DNA from: Alkalihalobacterium elongatum
GTDB taxonomy: Bacteria; Bacillota; Bacilli; Bacillales; Bacillaceae_F
DNA length: 64,000 nt
Direction: 5' to 3'
NCBI RefSeq assembly: GCF_019024285.1
Contig: NZ_WMKZ01000006.1
Location: 1 to 64,000, forward strand
The position numbers and the translations under genes are program-made. The notes under the pieces were generated by a model. The model worked only from the letters and a program-made list of their open reading frames with translations. It was not told the DNA's origin and made no database searches. Below are positions 8,173 to 17,293 of the stretch, piece by piece. The first letter of the stretch is position 1, and each line of letters begins with the position of its first letter.

Positions 8173-9126
8173 TTATCTATTAACATCATCTGTTTGCGTT
8201 TGATGAATGAAATTCTCTAAATCCCGTTTATCAGGAAGCCCCTCTACATCACCATTTACCATGGCTACCATTGCGCCTACCCCATTCCCACGTCTCACGG
8301 CATCATATAAGTTTAGTCCATCTAGAAGGCCTGATAAAAAACCACTACAAAAACCATCCCCAGAACCAACAGGGTCGACAACTTTCTCTACATTAAAGCT
8401 TGGTACAAATTCGGTCTTGTCTTTTGTAAAGTAATAGGCACCTTCTGCACCCACTTTTAAAACACAAGTGGATGGTCCTTCTTTTAAAAAGCGCTCTCCT
8501 AAAAGTTGAGGGTCTCCTACTCCATATAAAAACTTCCCTTCACCGATACCAGGAAGAACGATATCACTTTCTCTTACGAATTCAACAAGAACATTTTTAG
8601 CCTTCTCTTCTGTCCACAGCGTCTTTCTTAAATTCGGATCAAAAACGATTGTTACCCCATGCTTTTTTGCAACTTTGACAGCCTCCTTTAGCATTTCATA
8701 ACAGCTATCACTTAGTGCTGGAGTTATTCCTGAAATATGAAGATATTTAGCCTGAGCAATATATGCTTCGTTCAGGTCATCTTTGGACATTCTGCTAGCA
8801 GCGGAATGTTTTCGATAATAAAGTACTCTTACATCACCTTCTCGTCGTAATTCCTTAAAGTAAATTCCTGTCTGTCCCCCTCTCTCAACTTGGACCTCAC
8901 TTACATCAACTCCTTCCCCCCGAATGAAAGAAATCATTGCAGTACCCAATTCATCATCTCCGACACGGCTAATCCATCCAGAATGATGACCTAATCTAAC
9001 TAGTCCGATTGCAACATTCGATTCCGAACCACCAAACTTCCTTGTATAAGTATGAGCATATCGCATCAACCCTGAAGATTCAGGAGTGAAAAGAGCCATT
9101 GTTTCGCCAATTGTTACTACATCCAT
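8173..9126 (-). CDS. kdgK: 2-keto-3-deoxygluconate kinase (PfkB/ribokinase family)
   Basis: This 317-residue sugar kinase produces KDPG from 2-keto-3-deoxygluconate. The N-terminus DVVTIGETMALFTP (2-15) is typical of KDG kinases. GGSESNVAIGLVRLG near 33-47 is the PfkB substrate region, and VDPVGSGDGFCSGFLSG near 250-266 contains the catalytic Asp of the DTxGAGD-type motif, here with DPVGSGD. The start ATG has GGAG 8 bases upstream. It is the first gene of a two-gene operon with KDPG aldolase. The upstream region carries a 127-bp dyad element (9177-9303). Confidence 0.9.
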   Translation of the reverse strand: MDVVTIGETMALFTPESSGLMRYAHTYTRKFGGSESNVAIGLVRLGHHSGWISRVGDDELGTAMISFIRGEGVDVSEVQVERGGQTGIYFKELRREGDVRVLYYRKHSAASRMSKDDLNEAYIAQAKYLHISGITPALSDSCYEMLKEAVKVAKKHGVTIVFDPNLRKTLWTEEKAKNVLVEFVRESDIVLPGIGEGKFLYGVGDPQLLGERFLKEGPSTCVLKVGAEGAYYFTKDKTEFVPSFNVEKVVDPVGSGDGFCSGFLSGLLDGLNLYDAVRRGNGVGAMVAMVNGDVEGLPDKRDLENFIHQTQTDDVNR

Positions 9127-9176
9127 ATAATAAACTCCAATCTATTTTTATTAGCTCCATTAAAGAGCGTTGATGA

Positions 9177-9303
9177 TTTTGGGCTCAACTGAAAATAGCC
9201 TGAAAATTGATGAGAAAATACATTTTCTCGTTCATTTCATTCCATTTTTCAAACCTGTCCTGAAAAGCCTGTGAAAATAACTTTTCACACAATGAGCCTA
9301 AAA
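9177..9303. repeat. 127-bp element with terminal inverted repeats and two internal hairpins
   Basis: The ends TTTTGGGCTCA (9177-9187) and TGAGCCTAAAA (9293-9303) are 11-bp inverted repeats with one mismatch. Inside are two separate perfect hairpins, GAGAAAAT-AC-ATTTTCTC (9212-9229) and GTGAAAA-TAAC-TTTTCAC (9271-9288). The element lies upstream of the KDG kinase operon. It could be a small mobile palindromic element, a leader RNA or an operator region. No coding potential is seen in the surrounding 9127-9423 stretch. Confidence 0.55.
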
Positions 9304-9423
9304 CCAAGGGTTATATCAATAATTTCCTTTAACTAAAGCTTAAGGTCATTTTCACTATGAGGTGCAACACTCCTTATTTTTATCATTCTTCACTTTTCCT
9401 ATGAGTTTTTCTTCATACACACC

Positions 9424-9455
9424 AAAAAAAACATAACCCTCTTGAGGATTATGTT
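9424..9455 (-). terminator. Terminator of the kinase-CheR-kinase operon
   Basis: On the minus strand CATAATCCTC, a short AA loop and GAGGGTTATG form a 10-bp stem with one mismatch (9432-9452), followed by a run of seven Ts. It lies shortly after the stop of the receiver-PAS-kinase gene. Confidence 0.85.
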
Positions 9456-9474
9456 TGTATTTAAAACTATAAAC

Positions 9475-11058
9475 TTACGCCATATCATTAGTATGACAAA
9501 TTCTCAAGCTTTGTTGAAAAGTTACGATAAAAGTTGTTCCACTAGTACTAGTATCAATTTCAATATTTGCTCGATTTCTCGCAGCAATACTATAACAGAT
9601 AGCTAACCCCAAACCTGTTCCTTTATCTTTTGTTGTAAAGAATGGTGTACCGATATTTTCCATTACCTCTGGCTCAATTCCTGGGCCTTCATCACTAATT
9701 TTTAAAATAGCTTTATCGTTTTCCACATAAGTTTGGATGGTTAACTTCCCACCTAATGACATCGCTTCAAGACCATTTAACGCAATATTCAAAATCAGTT
9801 GTCTTATTTCCTTCTCATCTATGAAAAGGAAAGGACAATCCTCTAATTCTAAATTAACGTTTTTATTCCCAAGCATACCTTCTGCTTGAAGTAATGGGTG
9901 CAATGCAAGAATGATATCATTTAAATTCTCTAGACGTGGGTCAGTTGCTTTATCTTTTGCAAGTGCTAAAAATTCCGTAATAATTCCGTTTGCACGTTCT
10001 AGCTCACCAATCATTAAGTCAATATATTCTATTGGTGTAGGATATTCCTGTTGTTTTTTTGACAGTTGTAAAAACCCAAGCACAGTAGTCATGGGATTAC
10101 GGATTTCATGAGCGATCCCCGCAGCCATTTCCCCTACTAAGTTTAAACGATCCAAACGAGTTATTTCTTTCTGCATTTTCATCGATTCTGTAATATCAGT
10201 TATCACACTAATAATACAGGGTTCACCATTGATATATACTTGTTCAGTCGAAAGTAGACCATCTCTGGTTTCACCATCTTTTGTAACATACGTAACTTGT
10301 TCATTATAGAGTCCATCTATTATGTCCAAAAGTTGATTATCGTCTGCAAACTCTCCTGTCGTGTTCGGTTTAATATGTAATAAATTATTTTGTACACTTT
10401 CTAATTCATTTAATTCATAGCCTGTAATTTGTGACCAAATTTTATTTACTTTAAGATACTTTTTGTCTCGATAAGACCTAATTGACATTAAATTTGGGCT
10501 ACAATGAAAAATTTTTCGGAAACTTTCTTGTGAAACTTGCAATTCTTCATTCGCTAACACCAACTCTTTTGTTTTGTCGGCGATAATTAGTTCTAGGTTC
10601 ATATACTTTTCTTTTAAATCATTCGTTTGTTTCTCTAATATATTTCGTTGCTTTTCAATCTCTCTTCTATCTTTATATATATCAACAAATGCTGCTACCT
10701 TATTTCTTAAAAGACTTGGGTTAAATGGTTTAAATATATAATCAACCGCACCAGCTGAGTATCCTTTTGAAACATGTTCAGTTGCTTTACTTAAGGCTGT
10801 AATAAAAATGATTGGTATATGCATGGAAGTTTTTCTTTGTTTAATTAATTCAGCTGTTTCAAACCCATTCAACCCTGGCATTTGAACATCCAATAAGATT
10901 ACTGCAAAGTCATACTGAAGGACATACTTTAACGCTTCCTCCCCACAGTCCGCTTTAATTAAGTTATATTCTGGAGAAGCAAGAACAGCTTCTAATGCAA
11001 TAAGGTTCTCTGGTCTGTCGTCTACTAATAATATATCTACTTTCTCCCCATTCACCAT
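9475..11058 (-). CDS. Receiver-PAS-histidine kinase hybrid
   Basis: This 527-residue cytoplasmic protein has three parts. Residues about 8-125 are a receiver domain (acidic pair VDDRPEN, phospho-acceptor Asp in ILLDVQMPG, Lys in FKPFN). A coiled coil follows (about 130-170), then a PAS domain (about 175-290). The histidine kinase has the phospho-accepting His in AHEIRNPMTT (about 316) and an ATPase with N-box NIALNG, DEGPGIEP and GTGLGLAI. It has no membrane segment. It is third in the operon after the HAMP-GAF kinase and CheR, and a receiver at the N-terminus suggests it receives phosphate from the upstream kinase. The output is unknown: no DNA-binding regulator is linked. Confidence 0.88.
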   Translation of the reverse strand: MVNGEKVDILLVDDRPENLIALEAVLASPEYNLIKADCGEEALKYVLQYDFAVILLDVQMPGLNGFETAELIKQRKTSMHIPIIFITALSKATEHVSKGYSAGAVDYIFKPFNPSLLRNKVAAFVDIYKDRREIEKQRNILEKQTNDLKEKYMNLELIIADKTKELVLANEELQVSQESFRKIFHCSPNLMSIRSYRDKKYLKVNKIWSQITGYELNELESVQNNLLHIKPNTTGEFADDNQLLDIIDGLYNEQVTYVTKDGETRDGLLSTEQVYINGEPCIISVITDITESMKMQKEITRLDRLNLVGEMAAGIAHEIRNPMTTVLGFLQLSKKQQEYPTPIEYIDLMIGELERANGIITEFLALAKDKATDPRLENLNDIILALHPLLQAEGMLGNKNVNLELEDCPFLFIDEKEIRQLILNIALNGLEAMSLGGKLTIQTYVENDKAILKISDEGPGIEPEVMENIGTPFFTTKDKGTGLGLAICYSIAARNRANIEIDTSTSGTTFIVTFQQSLRICHTNDMA

Positions 11059-11131
11059 ATCTTTATCCCTCAGTTTCCTTTATAGTTTTATGTTTTTTGG
11101 CAATTGATAATAGAATTTAGGGTAAAAATCC

Positions 11132-11992
11132 TTAGCAAGATTGTGGTGCCCCTTTTATATAAATTTTTTCATTCCTGTCAATTTCTTGATAAAAATGTGA
11201 TGTGTCACCACTTGTTAGAGTCTCTTTATTCCCTAATCCTAAATAACCACCATCACTTAAACTATGATAAAAAAGGTCATAAACTCTATTTTTTAATGCT
11301 ATATTAAAATAGATTAATACGTTACGACAAATGATCACATGAAATTCATTAAAGGAATGATCTGTGACTAAGTTATGGTGGGCAAATACAATGTTTTTCT
11401 TAAGTATCGGATTTAATAAAACGTAATCATGATGAGCCGTATAGTATTCAGAGAATTCCTTATGTCCCCCAGCTTGCTGATAGTTCTTCGTATAAAGTTG
11501 CATATAACTTAAAGGAATTCTTGCTTCTCTCGCCTTTTCTAAAATATCTTCATTCATATCTGTAGCATATATTTTTGTTTTTTCATATAATCCTTCCTCA
11601 AGTAAAAGGATCGCCATTGAATACGCCTCTTCACCAGAAGAGCATCCCGCATGCCAAATACGGATGAATGGTATATCCCGTAAGGAAGGAATCACTTTTT
11701 CACGGAAAGCTTTAAAGAAACTCGGGTCACGAAACATCTCGGTTACATTAATAGATAAATCGTTTAAAAAACTTTTTAATACGAGAGGATCATGCAAAAC
11801 TTTTGATTGCAGTTCTGAAATGGTGTTTAGTTGTTCTGCTCGGACCCTATGCCAAACTCTTCTCTTTACGGAAGAGTAGGCATAATTTCTAAAATCAAAT
11901 CCATAATGACGATAAATACCTTCGAGCAATAATTCAATCTCAATTCTTTCAACATCTAAATCCGCGTCTTCTGAAGAAATTATCATTGTCAT
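11132..11992 (-). CDS. CheR-type protein glutamate methyltransferase
   Basis: This 286-residue protein has the CheR arrangement: an N-terminal helical domain with Tyr-Arg-His-rich start (HYGFDFRNYAYSSVKRRV), then a SAM-binding Rossmann fold with IWHAGCSSGEEAYS near 138-151, KIYATDMNE and the catalytic-domain IICRNVLIYF. CheR methylates glutamates of chemoreceptor-type coiled coils with S-adenosylmethionine. The frame opens at a GTG overlapping the upstream stop, but ATG at 11990-11992 has GAGG 6 bases before it and is preferred. No cheB or chemoreceptor gene is nearby, so its target may be the adjacent membrane kinase; that is an inference. Confidence 0.87.
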   Translation of the reverse strand: MTMIISSEDADLDVERIEIELLLEGIYRHYGFDFRNYAYSSVKRRVWHRVRAEQLNTISELQSKVLHDPLVLKSFLNDLSINVTEMFRDPSFFKAFREKVIPSLRDIPFIRIWHAGCSSGEEAYSMAILLLEEGLYEKTKIYATDMNEDILEKAREARIPLSYMQLYTKNYQQAGGHKEFSEYYTAHHDYVLLNPILKKNIVFAHHNLVTDHSFNEFHVIICRNVLIYFNIALKNRVYDLFYHSLSDGGYLGLGNKETLTSGDTSHFYQEIDRNEKIYIKGAPQSC

Positions 11993-12000
11993 CTCTTTCC

Positions 12001-14727
12001 TCACTTATATATCCAAACTTTAATGAGTGATAATAGCTGGTCCATATTAACTGGCTTACTTATATAATCCGAGGCACCAGCCAATATACATTTTTCTTTG
12101 TCACTCTTCATCGCTTTTGCCGTTAACGCAATAATCGGAAGGTCTGGGAATTTCTCGTCCTCACGAATTCGTTTCATCGCTTCATAACCATCCATTTCTG
12201 GCATCATAATATCCATAAGTACAATATCAATTGATGTATCACTGTTTAGAATTTCAAGTGCTTCTCTACCATTTTCAGCAAACAATACTTTCATATTTTG
12301 CATTTCAAGTGCTGTTGTTAACGCAAATACGTTCCGCATGTCATCATCAACGATAAGGACGACCCTATCTTCAAATGGCTCTTTGTTACCTTCATCATCC
12401 TCTACACTTGAAGGGGAAATTTTTTCTAATTCTGTATACTGAGTTGCTTCAACAATACGTACATTGTTGTTTTCCTGTGTTGCAGCTACCTCTTCCATGA
12501 CGTTTTGTTGGATGCCTGATAGTTCGTAATAATCAGGAATATGGAGACTAAAAATACTTCCCTTTCCTTCAACACTTTCAATCGTTACATAACCACCTAA
12601 TAATTGTGAAAGTTCACGTGTAATTGATAGCCCTAGGCCTGTCCCCCCAAACTTTCTGCTTGTCGTACCATCACCTTGGAAAAAGGCTTCAAAAATATCA
12701 TGTTGTTTACTTCTTGGAATACCAATTCCAGTGTCTACCACTGAAAAGACAATTTTGGACCTAACATCTCCTTTACCCTTGCTTAAACGGAGTTCGACTG
12801 ATCCTTGTTGTGTGAATTTAAATGCATTCGACAATAAATTCTTTAAGATTTGTTTTAAACGTTGATCATCAGTAAAGATAATCTTCGGTGCATCTTCAGA
12901 AATAGCTATTTTGAAATTCAATCCTTTTTGACGAGCTACTGGATTAAATTGTCTTTCTACAAATCCTTTAACATCACTCAATAGTATCTGCTCTGGATAG
13001 ATATCTATTTTCCCAGATTCAATTTTTGATAAGTCAAGGATATCATTGATTAAATCGAGTAAATCACTACCAGAAGAATAGATTGTTAGTGCGTATTCGA
13101 TCTGTTTTTCAGTTAGGTTTCCTTCACCATTTTCAGACAGTATTTGTGATAAGATCAACATACTATTGAGAGGGGTACGAAGTTCATGAGACATATTAGC
13201 GAGAAACTCTGACTTGTATTTTGAACTTAATTCAATCCCTCTATTTTTCTCTTCTAGGTCTTGTTTAATTTTTTCTAACTCTTTCGTTTTTTCATCTGAA
13301 TTTTTATATTGCTCATGTAACTGCTCATTAGTAAGCCTTAGTTCTTCTTGTTGCTGCTGCAATTCTTCAGATTGGGTTTGTAGTTCTTCAGTTAGCGTTT
13401 GCGATTCAGTTAAGAGTTTTTCGATCTGCATATGATTAACAATTCGGTTAATTATTGCGCCAGATGAACTACTCAACTGGTCTAGAAGCTTCAATTGTAA
13501 TGAAGAGAACTTTTCAAATTTTGCTAGTTCAATAACCCCTAATACTTCACCTTCAATCTTAATTGGTAAAATGACTAAAGACGTTGGTGAAGATCCTCCT
13601 AACCCTGATTTAATAGTAATATAGTCTTTTGGTATTTCATCGAGAACTAGAGTTTCTTTGTCTTGAGCACATTGTCCAACTAAACCTTGTCCAATTTTAA
13701 AATAAATTTCTCCGACTTTCCCATTTTTACTTGTAGCATAGCCCGCGATTTGTTTAAGCTCATTTTCTTCTTTTATATAAACTGCCCCGTATGTCGCTTC
13801 AACAGATGACGCAACCTTGGAAATAAACAGTTCTCCAAAATGCTGAATATTTTGTAATCCTTGAAACTTCGTCATAATCTCTGCAAATTTTGTTTTGATC
13901 CAATTCTCTTCTTCCAAATACCTCTTTAAATCTTTTTCTTGCCTAGAATAATCTTCTAAAGCATGAGCCATTTCGTTATATGCTTTGGCAATATCACCAA
14001 TTTCATCCTTAGATATCTCTTCTATACGAGGTAAATCTTCATTAACATGGCCTGGTACACTCGTTATTACATCGCGAACCTGATAAATGCTTTTCGTAAT
14101 ACTTCTAACAACAGAAATGGTTATACCAATTACGATTAATGCTGCAAAAACAAACAATGAAATAAGAAAGAGTACTGTGTACTGAAAATCTGCTTCTATA
14201 TTTGCTAATGCGGCATTCATCGCACCTTCTTCAATTTCATTTAAACGGTCAAATCCAGTAACAATCTGATTTCTCATATCCCGATTGTCATCAATTAATT
14301 CTCTAATTCCTTGCTCATTATTTCCTTCTAGAGTATGTTCGATAGCTCTACTAACTACTCCAAAGTATGCATTACTTAAATCCTTTAACATGGAAACAAT
14401 CTGTTTACTTTCAACTTCAGAATAAGGCATTGTATCTAACTGTGAAAATAACTCTACTGTATCAACCTGAGACTTTTTAATGATACTAATATGTTCATCA
14501 ATAACAATATTATCACTCATTAAAAGAAGTTCTCTAATTTCTCTTGCTGTCGTATTGATTTCATTGCGAAGTAATTCAATTAGCTTTACTCTCTCATAAT
14601 TTTCATGAACGATTGCATTCATATTTTCCTTCTGTTGATTCATCGTATAGTATACATTGACACTTAAAATAACGATAATGAACAGGATGGCTCCAAACCC
14701 AAAATATAGCTTTGTTTTTAGTTTCAT
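12001..14727 (-). CDS. Membrane histidine kinase with HAMP, GAF and C-terminal receiver
   Basis: This protein of about 908 residues has two membrane helices (about 5-30 and 180-205) flanking an extracellular helical sensor (CHASE3-like four-helix region). A HAMP domain, a GAF domain (about 280-430) and a long Gln/Glu-rich coiled coil (about 435-500) follow. The histidine kinase core has phospho-His in MSHELRTPLNS, DTGIGIP and GGTGLGLSI. The C-terminal receiver has VDDDMRN and Asp in VLMDIMMPEMDG. The upstream-most ATG (14745) has no ribosome site; the ATG at 14727 has AAAGG before it and begins MKLKTKL, typical for these kinases. It is first in a three-gene operon with cheR and the receiver-PAS-kinase. 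Confidence 0.9.
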   Translation of the reverse strand: MKLKTKLYFGFGAILFIIVILSVNVYYTMNQQKENMNAIVHENYERVKLIELLRNEINTTAREIRELLLMSDNIVIDEHISIIKKSQVDTVELFSQLDTMPYSEVESKQIVSMLKDLSNAYFGVVSRAIEHTLEGNNEQGIRELIDDNRDMRNQIVTGFDRLNEIEEGAMNAALANIEADFQYTVLFLISLFVFAALIVIGITISVVRSITKSIYQVRDVITSVPGHVNEDLPRIEEISKDEIGDIAKAYNEMAHALEDYSRQEKDLKRYLEEENWIKTKFAEIMTKFQGLQNIQHFGELFISKVASSVEATYGAVYIKEENELKQIAGYATSKNGKVGEIYFKIGQGLVGQCAQDKETLVLDEIPKDYITIKSGLGGSSPTSLVILPIKIEGEVLGVIELAKFEKFSSLQLKLLDQLSSSSGAIINRIVNHMQIEKLLTESQTLTEELQTQSEELQQQQEELRLTNEQLHEQYKNSDEKTKELEKIKQDLEEKNRGIELSSKYKSEFLANMSHELRTPLNSMLILSQILSENGEGNLTEKQIEYALTIYSSGSDLLDLINDILDLSKIESGKIDIYPEQILLSDVKGFVERQFNPVARQKGLNFKIAISEDAPKIIFTDDQRLKQILKNLLSNAFKFTQQGSVELRLSKGKGDVRSKIVFSVVDTGIGIPRSKQHDIFEAFFQGDGTTSRKFGGTGLGLSITRELSQLLGGYVTIESVEGKGSIFSLHIPDYYELSGIQQNVMEEVAATQENNNVRIVEATQYTELEKISPSSVEDDEGNKEPFEDRVVLIVDDDMRNVFALTTALEMQNMKVLFAENGREALEILNSDTSIDIVLMDIMMPEMDGYEAMKRIREDEKFPDLPIIALTAKAMKSDKEKCILAGASDYISKPVNMDQLLSLIKVWIYK

Positions 14728-14977
14728 CTTTTCAGAACCTTTCATATTTGATAAAATACGTCGAAATTACCACTATATTATGAATATTACTATATTGGCT
14801 CTTCTGATTCTACAAAAATTACAAACAATTCTAACATTTATTCACAATCTTATTATTTTTTTGTTTATAGTAATCGCTTTTGATAGCCACCCAGCTTTAA
14901 TCTAGTTAGAAATTAAAGACTGTTTTCGTAAACTTTATATCCAAAAGCTTCACACACATCAATAGCCAAAATAAAGA

Positions 14978-14998
14978 GCTAACCCTAAAGAGTTAGCT
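14978..14998 (-). terminator. Terminator of ilvE
   Basis: AGCTAAC (14978-14984) and GTTAGCT (14992-14998) form a 7-bp stem. On the minus strand it is followed by CTTTATTTT. It lies just past the ilvE stop codon. Confidence 0.75.
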
Positions 14999-15011
14999 TT
15001 TATAAGTTTTG

Positions 15012-16088
15012 TTATTTTTTCACTTCTACTGTCCAACCAAATGGATCTGTTTGTATCCCTGTTTGTATGCCTGTTAATGTTTCATATAACATTTGCGATA
15101 ACTCACCTGTTTGGCCATTATTAATCGTTATTTTTTGTTCATTCCAAGTAAGTTCGCCAACTGGTGAAACAACTGCTGCTGTTCCTGTTCCAAATACTTC
15201 CTCTAGTTTCCCAGCTTTATATGCTTCGAATATTTCTTCAATAGAAATTCTTCGTTCAATTACGGGAATTTTCCAATCTTTTAATAACTCAATAATGGAC
15301 AATCTAGTAATTCCCTCTAAAATGCTACCATTTAATGCGGGAGTTACAATTTCCCCATCAACTTTAAAGAAAACATTCATACTCCCAACTTCCTCAATGT
15401 ACTTTTTCTCTACTCCATCTAACCACAGTACTTGGGAGTAACCTTTTGCTGATGCTTTTTTCTGCGCAAGATAAGCTGCTGAATAATTTCCAGCTGTTTT
15501 GGCTGTGCCAGTACCTCCTCGAACTGCTCTTGTAAACTCTTCTTCTACAAAAATTTTAACTGGATGGATCCCTTCACTATAATAGGAACCTACTGGTGAT
15601 AGGATAATATAAAATTGGTATGTATTAGATGGCGCTAATGAAAGATTTGGTTCAGTTGCAATAATAAATGGCCGTATATATAATGAATATCCCTCTGTTA
15701 CAGGGATCCAATCTTGATCAATACGTAGTAGTTCCATTAAATAATCGAGCACTAGCTTTTCGTCTAATGGGGGCATACTTAATCGTTCACTAGAACGATT
15801 CATTCGCTGAAAGTTTTTCTCTGGTCGAAATAATAGGATACGATCATCCTCTGTTCGATAGGCTTTTAAGCCTTCAAAAACCGTTTGCCCATAGTGAAAA
15901 ATCATCGCTGCTGGATCCAATGTAATCGACTCATACGGAGTAATACGAGGATGATGCCAACCCATTTTTGTTGAATAATCCATAACAAACATATGATCAG
16001 TAAACTCTTTACCAAAGGCTAGCTGCGCTTCAGGAACTCGAAGTTTACGACTAGTATTTTTTATAACTTTAAGCTGTTGTTCACTCAT
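15012..16088 (-). CDS. ilvE: Branched-chain amino acid aminotransferase
   Basis: This 358-residue PLP enzyme (fold type IV) transfers the amino group between glutamate and the 2-oxo acids of leucine, isoleucine and valine. The length and motifs match the Bacillus/eukaryotic type II subgroup. FGKEFTDHMF and YHYG-like FHYGQTVFEGLKAYR lie near 25-78, and AGNYSAAYLAQKKA contains the family's conserved Asn-Tyr. The PLP lysine lies in the SQVLWLDGVEKKYIEEVGSMN region, with EVFGTGTAAVVSPVG near 300. The start ATG has AAAGGAG upstream. It is monocistronic. The intergenic region shows no T-box, so control is probably at another level (for example CodY), which I cannot show. Confidence 0.93.
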   Translation of the reverse strand: MSEQQLKVIKNTSRKLRVPEAQLAFGKEFTDHMFVMDYSTKMGWHHPRITPYESITLDPAAMIFHYGQTVFEGLKAYRTEDDRILLFRPEKNFQRMNRSSERLSMPPLDEKLVLDYLMELLRIDQDWIPVTEGYSLYIRPFIIATEPNLSLAPSNTYQFYIILSPVGSYYSEGIHPVKIFVEEEFTRAVRGGTGTAKTAGNYSAAYLAQKKASAKGYSQVLWLDGVEKKYIEEVGSMNVFFKVDGEIVTPALNGSILEGITRLSIIELLKDWKIPVIERRISIEEIFEAYKAGKLEEVFGTGTAAVVSPVGELTWNEQKITINNGQTGELSQMLYETLTGIQTGIQTDPFGWTVEVKK

Positions 16089-16251
16089 ACTCCCACTCCT
16101 TTTGAAATAATAAAGATGAATTTTTATTCAATAAAATTAACTCCCTTTCATACTAATATATACCAAATTAAGGTTTCACGACACTATATTTTCATAACTT
16201 TTTACGTAAATGATATATTGTTGATATCTCCACCAAACTATAACAGGGCCT

Positions 16252-16274
16252 AAAAAAAGCACTGTCACCAGTGC
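16252..16274 (-). terminator. Terminator of the 148-residue gene
   Basis: GCACTG (16259-16264) and CAGTGC (16269-16274) form a perfect stem with a 4-base loop. On the minus strand seven Ts follow. Confidence 0.9.
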
Positions 16275-16285
16275 ATAGTAGTTAA

Positions 16286-16732
16286 TTATGAGTCTTCCTT
16301 TAACTTCAACAATTCTTTATTAAGTTCAGCCAACTTCGATTTAATTTCTTCAACAGTTTTTTCGTCACCACTTTTTAAATAATCACTCAACTCCAATAAA
16401 TATTTATCAATACGACGATATATTTCTTGTTCTTTTCTTCTTCTATCTTCAAGCTTCTTCTTGTTTATTTCCACTCTTAAAGGTACCCATTGATCAATGA
16501 TTTGAAGCATTTTCTCTGTCTTTATATCAACCTCAATAATTTCGAGAAATGATTTATGCTTAATCATCGTGAGCTTATGATTGCCCTCTGCAGAATAAAT
16601 ATTTAATATCATCTTTCCTCTATCAAAGCCCCAAAAGATGCTGTAGTTTACACTTAACACACCTTTAATTAAACGATCGAGTTGCTGTTTATCCAATTTT
16701 ATTGAAAGGTCACTACATTGAATTCGTTTCAT
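16286..16732 (-). CDS. Hypothetical protein with C-terminal coiled coil
   Basis: This is a 148-residue soluble protein. The first 95 residues look like an alpha/beta domain; the last 50 (from about KKKLEDRRRKEQE) are strongly charged and heptad-patterned, so a coiled coil is likely. There is no membrane segment, signal peptide or cysteine pair. It begins with ATG behind a GAGGTG-type site and ends at its own terminator, so it appears monocistronic. I do not recognise the family. Its neighbours, ilvE and small spore-related genes, give no functional clue. Confidence 0.75.
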   Translation of the reverse strand: MKRIQCSDLSIKLDKQQLDRLIKGVLSVNYSIFWGFDRGKMILNIYSAEGNHKLTMIKHKSFLEIIEVDIKTEKMLQIIDQWVPLRVEINKKKLEDRRRKEQEIYRRIDKYLLELSDYLKSGDEKTVEEIKSKLAELNKELLKLKEDS

Positions 16733-16852
16733 TGATCACACCTCGCTACAAATTAATTCCCTCCATTTTTCTTCATCATTGTCGTAAGCCCTTACAATAA
16801 ACTATTTCAATAGCACGATATTCATGCTTAATTATGTTTAAAACCGAAAAAA

Positions 16853-16870
16853 GAGACCTATATAGGTCTC
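16853..16870 (-). terminator. Terminator of the small zinc-ribbon gene
   Basis: GAGACCTATATAGGTCTC is a perfect 18-bp palindrome. On the minus strand it is followed by six Ts. It lies 9 bases beyond the stop of the 47-residue gene and supports that gene as real. Confidence 0.9.
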
Positions 16871-16878
16871 TACTTGTG

Positions 16879-17022
16879 TTATCCTTTAATTCCTATTAAC
16901 CACTCTTTGTAGCAATCACTACATAGAGGGTGTTCAACGTGATCACTTTCCTGAATAAAAGAAGCATAATGGAAGTTATTCTCATCTAGTTCACTACTAC
17001 AATAAAAGCATTGTTGGTCCAA
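16879..17022 (-). CDS. Small zinc-ribbon protein, TTG start
   Basis: This encodes a 47-residue protein. It begins at a TTG at 17020-17022 with AAAGGAG about 8 bases upstream, and ends at TAA 16879-16881 directly before a strong terminator. It has two CxxC knuckles, C5-F-Y-C8 and C34-S-D-C37, spaced 25 residues apart, plus His18, His28 and His31, as expected for a tiny treble-clef or zinc-ribbon fold. The unusual start codon and short length make it easy to miss. I do not know its function; small proteins of this type are frequent in Bacillus genomes. The ribosome site, four cysteines and terminator together support it. Confidence 0.75.
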   Translation of the reverse strand: MDQQCFYCSSELDENNFHYASFIQESDHVEHPLCSDCYKEWLIGIKG

Positions 17023-17056
17023 AGTGAACGACTCCTTTTACAAAGTGATGTGAAAA

Positions 17057-17085
17057 ACGTACAAGAAACGATTTCCCCTGTACGT
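17057..17085 (-). terminator. Possible terminator of the SASP-like gene
   Basis: ACGTACA (17057-17063) pairs with TGTACGT (17079-17085). On the minus strand it is followed by five Ts. It lies 14 bases after the stop codon of the asparagine-rich gene. Confidence 0.7.
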
Positions 17086-17098
17086 TCTTGTAATCTAA

Positions 17099-17293
<195 letters not shown>

